NCBI GenBank assembly: GCA_964429575.1
Contig: CAYSCX010000051.1
Location: 1-14,047 of the forward strand
DNA: 14,047 bases
Source of the DNA: CAYSCX01 sp964429575
GTDB lineage: Bacteria > Desulfobacterota > Binatia > Binatales > Binataceae
Direction of reading: 5' to 3'
This document shows positions 6,305 to 11,582 of the stretch, piece after piece. Position 1 is the stretch's first letter. The number at the start of each line of letters is the position of its first letter. Under the pieces are notes generated by a model. It worked only from the letters and a program-made list of their open reading frames with translations. It ran no database searches and had not been told where the DNA came from. Made by a program: the position numbers and the translations under genes.

Positions 6305-6396
6305 GTGACTGCTCCTTCCCGCTTCGCAAGCGGTAACGACGGTGCCGCCGCCGCGCCCGGCATGCCGAATCCCGAGATCAGCAGCAGTTCGTTCAT
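6280..6396 (-). CDS. possible 38-residue small protein between Rieske and VOC genes
   Basis: ATG at 6396 opens a 38-residue frame beginning MNELLLISGFGMPGAA, ending at TGA 6282-6280 and overlapping the VOC gene start by 25 bases. The first 20 codons have the high third-position GC of local genes. AAGG of the last Rieske codons lies ten bases upstream. It fills the spacer almost exactly, which would suit translational coupling, but no family is recognised and the tail merely reads through the VOC ribosome-binding site. Confidence 0.25.
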   Translation of the reverse strand: MNELLLISGFGMPGAAAAPSLPLAKREGAVTWRAESII

Positions 6397-6401
6397 TGCG
6401 A

Positions 6402-7010
6402 TCAGACCTTCAGAATGCTCTCCGGATGCTGGTCGTTCGGATCGACGCCCGGCTCCATCCGGTACACGACCGCCTTGTCCACCACCAACTGCCCATCATC
6501 GGCGACCACGATATTGAACCGGTCGAGCGGCCGCGGCGCCGGACCCTCGAAGTTCAGCCCGCTCATGTAGAAGCCCGACCCGTGACACGGGCACTTGAAC
6601 TTCTGTTCGGTGTTGAGCCATCGAGGCGTGCAACCCAGATGAGTGCACTTGGCGAAGATCGCGTAGATGCCCGCCTTGGTCCGCACAATCCAAGTGCGGT
6701 AATCCTGCTTGTACTTTTCGCTGACCTCGCCGACCACGTAGTCGCTCGGCAGTCCGGCCTTGAATCGCGACGGCGGCACAAACAGCACACGCGGAAAAGC
6801 CGATCGTACAGCCGCCAGCAGTCCGATGATCGAAAATGCCGTGAAGCCGGCCCACCCGAGCTTCCCAAGAAAATCGCGCCGACTCCACAGCGAACCAAGC
6901 TCGGCCTTCTCCTTGTCGCGCTTGGCGCGCTCCTTGGCCTGCTCCTCGATCCGCCACTTCTTCAGTGCTTCAGGATCGGTCGGCGCCTTGCCCTTGGGTG
7001 CTGCTGCCAT
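6402..7010 (-). CDS. Rieske [2Fe-2S] protein, bc-type quinol oxidase subunit
   Basis: A 202-residue Rieske protein, the electron-transfer subunit that takes electrons from quinol to a cytochrome c. A charged N-terminus (Lys/Glu/Ala-rich, 1-40) precedes a twin-arginine motif SRRDFLGK (R44-R45) and one hydrophobic anchor (about 49-69), so Tat-dependent export with the cluster domain outside the cytoplasmic membrane is expected. The cluster motifs are intact: C122-T-H124-L-G-C127 and C140-P-C142-H143-GSGF; C122, H124, C140 and H143 bind the cluster and C127-C142 form the disulfide. FEGPAPRPLDRF follows, typical of bc-complex Rieske proteins. The next gene is a VOC protein; no cytochrome b or c gene is adjacent. 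ATG 7010 is supported by the N-terminus; the ribosome-binding site is weak. Confidence 0.93.
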   Translation of the reverse strand: MAAAPKGKAPTDPEALKKWRIEEQAKERAKRDKEKAELGSLWSRRDFLGKLGWAGFTAFSIIGLLAAVRSAFPRVLFVPPSRFKAGLPSDYVVGEVSEKYKQDYRTWIVRTKAGIYAIFAKCTHLGCTPRWLNTEQKFKCPCHGSGFYMSGLNFEGPAPRPLDRFNIVVADDGQLVVDKAVVYRMEPGVDPNDQHPESILKV

Positions 7011-7087
7011 GGACTGGAGGATACCCCTGCGGCGGGCGCGAGAACATTAGCAAGCCCACTACGGCTGAACGTTCTCGATTAGTAAAA

Positions 7088-7117
7088 ATTCTAGCCCGCG
7101 AATCCGCGCGTTTTCAA
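7088..7117 (-). promoter_or_regulatory. sigma70-like promoter of the Rieske gene
   Basis: On the minus strand TTGAAA (7117-7112) is followed after 18 bases by TAGAAT (7093-7088); each hexamer is five of six to consensus. It lies 78 bases before the Rieske ATG. AT-rich sequence (TTTTTACTAAT) continues after the -10, easing melting. This is the best promoter match seen in the window. Confidence 0.6.
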
Positions 7118-7125
7118 GGAAGATG

Positions 7126-7150
7126 CGCCGTCGCCGCCGCCGCCGCCGAC
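7126..7150. repeat. GCC trinucleotide run
   Basis: A short run of GCC units (GCCGTCGCCGCCGCCGCCGC, then CGAC) in the spacer between the exported-protein gene and the Rieske promoter. It may vary in length by slippage; no function is evident. Confidence 0.6.
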
Positions 7151-7182
7151 GCGACATCACCGCAGCGCCGTCGCTGGACTTC

Positions 7183-7635
7183 TCAGTGCAAAACCGGCTG
7201 GCTCGACCCCGGAGCAGACGGCTGCGGTCCCGCTCGCTGCCGGGCGGCATCACCCGCTGTGGTCGGCGGCGCTGCGGGCTGTCCCGCCGACGGCGCCGTG
7301 AACGGCGCTATCGGCGCAATCTGCGAGTACTGCGAGTGCGGCGCTTCGACTATCGGACCGCCCTGGTAACCGTAGCCTTCGTCATCGCGGGCAGCTCCGA
7401 TGATCGGCGCAAGCGGCGACTTGGTCGAAAGGTAATAGAGCGGGCGCGCGACCGTCCATTCAATCGCGACCCCGATCGGCGAGAACAGGTAGCCCACCCC
7501 CTTCAGGATCTGCGAATCGTCGTCGGAGTACGGCCTCGCCTCGTCGCGGTCGTCTTCGAGGTACTGCGCGTGCGATGGCGCCGCGAGACCCGCCATCATC
7601 AGTGCGAGAAATAGCGCAATTATCGCCCGCTTCAT
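7183..7635 (-). CDS. exported protein of unknown function
   Basis: A 150-residue protein with a Sec signal peptide (MKRAIIALFLALMMAGLAAP then SHA, cleavage expected after A23). The mature part begins with an acidic stretch (YLEDDRDEARPYSDDD), then a hydrophobic conserved-looking core at about 43-80 (ILKGVGYLFSPIGVAIEW and ARPLYYLSTKSPLAPIIG) that could lie on or in a membrane, and ends in a Pro/Ala/Gly-rich tail. I recognise no named family. ATG 7635 is preferred to GTG 7641 because the signal peptide starts with MKR; neither has a Shine-Dalgarno. It is divergent from the beta-propeller gene at 7737, sharing a 101-bp spacer, so the two may be co-regulated. Confidence 0.75.
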   Translation of the reverse strand: MKRAIIALFLALMMAGLAAPSHAQYLEDDRDEARPYSDDDSQILKGVGYLFSPIGVAIEWTVARPLYYLSTKSPLAPIIGAARDDEGYGYQGGPIVEAPHSQYSQIAPIAPFTAPSAGQPAAPPTTAGDAARQRAGPQPSAPGSSQPVLH

Positions 7636-7642
7636 GCGCACA

Positions 7643-7672
7643 ACTTTGGGCTGCGCACCCGCTTTCTGTCAA
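7643..7672 (-). promoter_or_regulatory. candidate promoter giving a near-leaderless mRNA
   Basis: A perfect TTGACA (7672-7667, minus strand) is followed after 18 bases by a poor -10, CAAAGT (7648-7643). The expected transcript start would fall at or next to the ATG at 7635, which fits the lack of a ribosome-binding site. The weak -10 limits confidence. Confidence 0.33.
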
Positions 7673-7736
7673 CTACCGCTCTGCCGCTCTGCTCCGGCCG
7701 CGCGGTCGCCGCTTGCCTTGCGAGAATGCAGTCGCG

Positions 7737-9104
7737 ATGCTGTCCTCGATGTCCGCATCGTTCTTGCCATTGCACCGCTTGCTTGCCGCGACCTTCGCGC
7801 TCCTGGCCGCGACGCTCCTGTTCGCCGCGGGCGCACCTTGCGCCCTTGCCGGCGACGGCGCCGCCACCTGGGTTGGAACCGACGACCAGATCTATTATTG
7901 CGTCGGCGAATGCAAGCAGCCCTTGTGCGTCAGTTGCCCAATTGAGGGACTCAATGTGCGCAATGCGGACGCAATCGTTCCGGCCGCGCTGTCGCTGACG
8001 CAACTCACGCCGCCGCCCAAGCCAAACACCTCGCACCACAACTGGCCGACCTTCTCGCCCGACGGCAAACGCCTCGCCTACACCTCGACCAAGCGCATCC
8101 CCGGCGGCGAGAGTTTCGGCCTGTGGATTTACGACATCGCAAAACATCAGGCCACGCAGCTTTTCGAGAGCCGCAATGAGAGCGTCATCTATCTTTACTG
8201 GCTGGCCGACAGCGCCAGGCTCTCATTTCTCCTCAACCAGCAGAGCGGACTCACGCTCATGCTCGCCGAAGTCCGCGAGGGCGCCCCGCTGCGCATCGTC
8301 ACCACCGGCATGCCGCTCTACTTCAGCTGGAAGCGCACTCGCGACGCGCTCGCGCTGCACACGATGTCGCTGAGCCCCGACCGGACCGAGCAGGTCGCAT
8401 TGATGAGTTTCTCCGACACCGACCAGCAGGTGGAGAAAGTGCTCTCGCGCGGACGTACTCCATTCAAGACGCCGTGTTGGTCGCCCGACGGCACGCGCCT
8501 CGCCTACATCGCGCGCAATTTTTCGCAGTCAAATCTCGTGGTCGCGAACCCCGATGCGACCGAGCCGCGCTCGCTCGTCAATCTGCCGGTCGGCGAGAAC
8601 AGTTTCGTGTGGTCGCCCGATTCCCGCTTCATTGCCTACTCGACCTCGATCGCGCCGCGCGAACCGGTGATGAACGGCATCAAGCTGGTCAACGTCGCCG
8701 ACGGCAAGTCGCGCCGCCTCACCTCCGAGAGCGTGTTCGCGTGGTTTTTCTCGCCCGACTCTCGCCACTTGATCTACATCGCGTCACCGTCCGACCGTCC
8801 CTACTACACGTGGAAGGTGGTCTCCCTGCCCGATGGCAAGGTGCGCGAGCTGACGAATTTCTTGACCACCGAACTCGAGGCGATCGCGTACCGCTACTTC
8901 GAACAGCTTTCCCTCTCGCACACGATCTGGTCGCCCGACTCGGCGTCATTCATTTATGCGGGCGTGCCAATCTCCGGGTCGCCGAAGCAGGAATCCGGTC
9001 CTGCGCCGTCGCCGGCCGTCTTCATCACTCCCATCGACGGCGGCAAGCCGCGCGTGCTCGGTGCCGGCACGCTCGCGTTCTTCTCTGCCGCGCCCTCAAA
9101 CTAG
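7737..9104 (+). CDS. exported TolB-like beta-propeller protein
   Basis: A 455-residue exported beta-propeller. A signal peptide covers residues 1 to about 38 (hydrophobic LLAATFALLAATLLF, cleavage near ALA-GD). Five WD40-like (PD40) repeats carry the xWSPDGxxLAY pattern at about 103-115, 247-257, 291-301, 337-347 and 397-407, as in TolB and in propeller domains that bind proteins or sugars in the periplasm. Between signal and propeller lies a four-cysteine cluster, C55-x3-C59-x4-C64-x2-C67, odd for this fold and possibly disulfide-bonded or metal-binding. The frame is open upstream to 7575, but that part overlaps the divergent gene, so ATG 7737 (or 7749) is chosen. The stop TAG 9102-9104 lies in the left end of an inverted-repeat element, so the original C-terminus may have been longer. 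Confidence 0.86.
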   Translation: MLSSMSASFLPLHRLLAATFALLAATLLFAAGAPCALAGDGAATWVGTDDQIYYCVGECKQPLCVSCPIEGLNVRNADAIVPAALSLTQLTPPPKPNTSHHNWPTFSPDGKRLAYTSTKRIPGGESFGLWIYDIAKHQATQLFESRNESVIYLYWLADSARLSFLLNQQSGLTLMLAEVREGAPLRIVTTGMPLYFSWKRTRDALALHTMSLSPDRTEQVALMSFSDTDQQVEKVLSRGRTPFKTPCWSPDGTRLAYIARNFSQSNLVVANPDATEPRSLVNLPVGENSFVWSPDSRFIAYSTSIAPREPVMNGIKLVNVADGKSRRLTSESVFAWFFSPDSRHLIYIASPSDRPYYTWKVVSLPDGKVRELTNFLTTELEAIAYRYFEQLSLSHTIWSPDSASFIYAGVPISGSPKQESGPAPSPAVFITPIDGGKPRVLGAGTLAFFSAAPSN

Positions 9105-9209
9105 TGCCGTTCCAACTTGTTACAGCGAACCCGAGACCGCCAAAGAGGACAGATGAACAGTGCATGGAAGCTCTTGAACTTTAGACCCAAAAAGTTGGAA
9201 CGGCACTAG
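9101..9209. mobile_element. MITE-like element with perfect 18-bp inverted ends
   Basis: A 109-bp element bounded by CTAGTGCCGTTCCAACTT (9101-9118) and its exact reverse complement (9192-9209), with 73 bp between. CTAG at both ends could be a duplicated YTAR target (IS5-like) or a TA duplication flanking GTGCCGTTCCAACTT (IS630/mariner-like). It encodes no transposase; an 18-residue frame (9153-9209) starts after GAGGAC and ends exactly at the right-end TAG, perhaps a remnant of a parent element. The left end supplies the stop codon of the beta-propeller gene and the right end lies 18 bp before the TTG start of the radical SAM gene. A single stem with a 73-base loop is too open to be a normal terminator. 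Confidence 0.75.
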
Positions 9210-9227
9210 CCGCCCGCGCGAACGTCG

Positions 9228-10073
9228 TTGACGCGCACCTACACCGAACGCCTCGTATCCCGCGCACTCACGCCCACCGGCGGTTTCCTGAAAGGATTCG
9301 CCTACTCGCTCAACCCGTACCTCGGATGCTCGTTCGGCGCGGCGGGCGGCTGTCCGTTTTGCTACGTGAGAGCGCTGCCGGTCGCGCGAGCCTCGGACGG
9401 CCCGTGGGGTTCGTGGGTGATCGCCAAATCGAACTTGCCAGAGCGGCTGGAGTCCGAACTCCGCGCGCTCGAGCGCCGCGGTCGTCTCGGCGCGACGGCG
9501 ATTTTCATGTCGAGCGCAACCGATCCGTACCAAGGTGTCGAGCGCCGCCTTCGGCTCACCCGCGCCGCACTGGAGCTGTTCGCGCGTTTCCCGGTCCGCC
9601 GAGTGCTGCTTCAGACTCGAAGCCCGATGGTCGAGCGCGACATCGACTTGCTGCGCCGCCTCGGCGAGCGCGTGATCGTTTCGATCACGCTCGAGACCGA
9701 TGACGAATCGGTGCGCCGCGCGCTCACTCCGACCTCCGCATCGGTCCAGCGCAGGCTCACCACCTGCCGCCGCCTGCGCGCCGAGGGCATCTTCGTCCAG
9801 CTCGCGATCTCTCCGATGATGCCGAACGATCCGGAGCGTTTCTCGGCGCTCGTCGATCGTGCCGCGGACCGCGTAGTCGTCGATACGTACTTCGATGGCG
9901 ACGGTTCGGGAGGCCGGCGCTCGCGCGCACTCGGGATGGAGCAACTCTACGCACGGCTGGGCTACCAAAAATGGTTTCGCCCCGACGCGCACCACGAACT
10001 CCTCGCCGCACTCACCTCACGCCTCGGCGCCGCCCGCGTCCTCTTCAGCCGCTCCGGCTTCACCGCCGTGTGA
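9228..10073 (+). CDS. radical SAM protein, spore photoproduct lyase-like group
   Basis: A 281-residue radical SAM enzyme. The N-terminus RALTPTGGFLKGFAYSLNPY leads into the cluster motif, where the cysteines are C34-x7-C42-x2-C45 (GCSFGAAGGCPFCYVR) instead of the usual C-x3-C-x2-C. Later blocks fit the SPL-like group: FMSSATDPYQGVERRLRLTR (about 92-111), LLQTRSPMVERDIDLL (about 126-141) and VSITLETDDESVRRALTPTS. Relatives of this group outside spore formers have no established substrate. The frame stops in the MITE upstream (TAG 9207-9209), so the TTG at 9228 is the only start that keeps the conserved N-terminus; no ribosome-binding site is visible, and the element may have displaced the original one. 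The DUF559 gene follows 110 bp downstream. Confidence 0.85.
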   Translation: MTRTYTERLVSRALTPTGGFLKGFAYSLNPYLGCSFGAAGGCPFCYVRALPVARASDGPWGSWVIAKSNLPERLESELRALERRGRLGATAIFMSSATDPYQGVERRLRLTRAALELFARFPVRRVLLQTRSPMVERDIDLLRRLGERVIVSITLETDDESVRRALTPTSASVQRRLTTCRRLRAEGIFVQLAISPMMPNDPERFSALVDRAADRVVVDTYFDGDGSGGRRSRALGMEQLYARLGYQKWFRPDAHHELLAALTSRLGAARVLFSRSGFTAV

Positions 10074-10103
10074 ACTACTTTTCTTGGCCGCGTGCGGCTT
10101 CCC

Positions 10104-10136
10104 GCCTCTCCCTGTCCTGCGAGCGGGAGAAGGCGC
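10104..10136 (+). repeat. CTCTCCC hairpin repeat, copy 5, upstream of DUF559
   Basis: GCCTCTCCCTGTCCTGCGAG followed by CGGGAGAAGGCGC: the left arm CCTCTCCCTGTC equals copies 6 (reverse complement) and 7; the right arm is degenerate. It is in forward orientation 47 bp before the DUF559 start. Confidence 0.7.
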
Positions 10137-10183
10137 CAGCGCGCCAGGGAGCGTTCGCCGCGAGACGGCGCAAGGAGGATGGT

Positions 10184-10555
10184 ATGGCGCGGGCAAAACG
10201 TGTGACCAAGCTCGAGGTCCCACACACTCGCGCCCGACGTCTGCGCCGCGATCAAACCGACGCTGAACTTCTGCTCTGGCAACAGCTGCGTGCGCGCCGA
10301 TTCTTGGGTTTCAAGTTCCGCCGCCAATTCCCGATCGATCGATTCATCGTCGATTTCTGCAGCCCGCACTCCGGCCTCGTCATCGAACTCGACGGTGGCC
10401 AACACGTTGACGCGCGTCGCAAAGACGACTGGCGCACTGCAATTCTTGCTCGCCGCGGATACCGCGTGCTCCGGTTCTGGGACAGCGCGGTCCTTACCAA
10501 TATCGACGGAGTGATGCTGGCAATTCTCGACGCGCTGGGTGCGCCCTCTCCCTAA
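10184..10555 (+). CDS. DUF559 endonuclease-fold (Vsr-like) protein
   Basis: A 123-residue protein of the DUF559 family, related to the very-short-patch-repair endonuclease fold. The family core is complete: TDAELLLWQQLRARR (about 25-39, E28 or nearby), FKFRRQFPIDRFIVDF (about 43-58, D57), and LVIELDGGQH (about 65-74, E69, D70, H74), which would form the PD-(D/E)xK-type nuclease site. Biological role is not established. ATG 10184 follows AGGAGG at five bases, the best ribosome-binding site nearby; the open frame extends further upstream only through repeat-like arginine-rich sequence. The last residues (APSP) and TAA 10553-10555 come from a CTCTCCC repeat copy, and another copy in opposite orientation lies just upstream, so the gene is bracketed by inverted repeats. 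Confidence 0.9.
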   Translation: MARAKRVTKLEVPHTRARRLRRDQTDAELLLWQQLRARRFLGFKFRRQFPIDRFIVDFCSPHSGLVIELDGGQHVDARRKDDWRTAILARRGYRVLRFWDSAVLTNIDGVMLAILDALGAPSP

Positions 10556-10579
10556 CCCTCTCCCAAGACAGGGAGAGGG
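10541..10579 (-). repeat. CTCTCCC hairpin repeat, copy 6, ends DUF559 gene
   Basis: Nine-bp stem 10556-10564 with 10571-10579 (CCCTCTCCC/GGGAGAGGG), loop AAGACA, preceded by CCCTCTCCCTAA. It is the reverse orientation of copies 2, 4, 5 and 7. It gives DUF559 its stop codon and may also end transcription. Confidence 0.85.
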
Positions 10580-10664
10580 AATAAGAAGTTGCACGCGATT
10601 CTTTTGTCTGTGAGCGGCGTCTTCAAGCAGTACTTGTTTGAGCCTGCCTGAATCCCAGCTCCCC

Positions 10665-10730
10665 GCCTCTCCCTGTCTTGGGAGAGGCCGCTCGCGGTCT
10701 ACGAAAAAAGCCGTGCGAGCGGGAGAGGGC
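10665..10730 (+). repeat. CTCTCCC compound hairpin repeat, copy 7
   Basis: Eight-bp stem 10666-10673 with 10680-10687 (CCTCTCCC/GGGAGAGG, loop TGTCTT), followed by a second 8-bp stem 10688-10695 with 10715-10722 (CCGCTCGC/GCGAGCGG) and another GGGAGAGGGCG arm. It is forward oriented and lies 15 bp past the ferritin-like gene end. Confidence 0.82.
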
Positions 10731-10744
10731 GCCCGCGCGCCCGC

Positions 10745-11404
10745 CTAGCACCCCGGCGCGTGATGGACCTTGCCCTTCTTGAATGCCAGCGCCTGCAACT
10801 CCTCCGCCAGCGCCAGCGTCTTCTCCCGCGCATCGCGCGCCAGCTTCTGCGCTTGCGCATCGCACGCGAGCCGCGCAAGAAACTTCATCCCGAGTTCGTG
10901 ATGGTGCTTCTCATCGGGCTGGATGACGTCGCGATAAAGCCTCGCCGTTCCCGCATCGCCGGCTTTTTCGCACAACTCGATGAACTGCGCATTCTTGACC
11001 AGCGCGATCGCCTCGCGCGTGAACTGGCCCGCCGCGACCCGCTCGACGTCGCTCCCGAGCGTGCGCAGAAACTGGAACATCGGGCTATAGCCGCCAGCCA
11101 GCGGATCGTATCCGTCAAGCCCGTCGCCCAACTCGCGCAGTCTGTCCTCGATCAGCCGGTAATGCTTCGCTTCGTCGCCCGCCTGCCGCGCGAACGCGAG
11201 CTTGAGCTGCGCATCCGCGGCGAGCGGCATCCACAGCGCAGCGATTTCGCTCGCCTCGATTTCGTTCTTCAGCGCGATTCGAAGCAATTTCTTCGGGCTC
11301 AGATCGCCGCCGCTTTCCGCCGCCAACGCCTCGGCCGGCGCGAGCCGCATCAGGATCGCCTCGTTCTCCCGAACCAAGTGCGCGACAAATTCTGCGGCGT
11401 CCAT
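10745..11404 (-). CDS. ferritin-like di-iron protein
   Basis: A 219-residue all-helical protein of the ferritin-like superfamily. A four-helix bundle with di-iron ligands can be read: E48 or E50 (LKNEIEASEIA), E78-x2-H81 (GDEAKHYRLIEDRL), E131 or E143 (TREAIALV, QFIELCEK) and E165-x2-H168 (PDEKHHHELGMKFLARL). Two ExxH motifs match rubrerythrin-like, ferritin-like or MiaE-like proteins; it lacks a rubredoxin domain and has a short His-Ala-Pro-Gly-Cys end. Immediately upstream (25 bp) is a stand-alone desulforedoxin, so the two may act as a split rubrerythrin, with the FeS4 protein feeding electrons to the di-iron site for peroxide or oxygen reduction. A hydroxylase role is also possible. Last gene of the minus-strand operon. 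Confidence 0.82.
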   Translation of the reverse strand: MDAAEFVAHLVRENEAILMRLAPAEALAAESGGDLSPKKLLRIALKNEIEASEIAALWMPLAADAQLKLAFARQAGDEAKHYRLIEDRLRELGDGLDGYDPLAGGYSPMFQFLRTLGSDVERVAAGQFTREAIALVKNAQFIELCEKAGDAGTARLYRDVIQPDEKHHHELGMKFLARLACDAQAQKLARDAREKTLALAEELQALAFKKGKVHHAPGC

Positions 11405-11429
11405 GACATCCGCCCCGCGCCGTTGCGCG

Positions 11430-11549
11430 TTACTTCTTTTGTTCCATCGGCTGGCCGCAGCATTTGATCGTTCCAGTGCTGCCCTTGGTGACGATCACCT
11501 GCGACCCGCACTTCGAGCAGACGTAAACCTTGCCAAGCTGGTTAGCCAT
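11430..11549 (-). CDS. desulforedoxin (39 residues)
   Basis: A 39-residue protein beginning MANQLGKVYVCSKCG and ending CCGQPMEQKK. Cysteines C11, C14, C30 and C31 have exactly the C-x2-C-x15-C-C spacing of Desulfovibrio desulforedoxin, a homodimer with one Fe(S-Cys)4 centre per chain used for one-electron transfer. The same fold is also found as the N-terminal domain of class I desulfoferrodoxin, but here it stands alone. ATG 11549 has only a modest GGGAA upstream. Spacing is 33 bp from the crotonase gene and 25 bp to the ferritin-like gene, so it is likely co-transcribed and probably an electron donor to the di-iron protein (inference). Confidence 0.9.
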   Translation of the reverse strand: MANQLGKVYVCSKCGSQVIVTKGSTGTIKCCGQPMEQKK

Positions 11550-11582
11550 CGCAATTCCCGTTTCTTCCCCTCAACTCGGATG

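Noticed and set aside
7067..7074. GAACGTTC palindrome in the Rieske leader
   Set aside because: Eight bases only and without the four-base spacer of known LexA-type GAAC-n4-GTTC boxes; likely chance.
6342..7082. Plus-strand frame opposite the Rieske gene
   Set aside because: Shadow frame; the minus strand encodes an unmistakable Rieske protein.
7575..7736. Upstream extension of the beta-propeller frame
   Set aside because: It overlaps the start of the divergent exported-protein gene and would bury the signal peptide inside the protein.
9120..9995. Minus-strand frame of 291 codons opposite the radical SAM gene
   Set aside because: Antisense shadow, Arg/Glu/Ala-rich with no motif; it also runs into the MITE-like element.
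9971..10183. N-terminal extension of the DUF559 frame
   Set aside because: The extension is antisense-like Arg/Pro-rich sequence overlapping the radical SAM gene and a repeat copy; the ATG at 10184 with AGGAGG starts the family domain.
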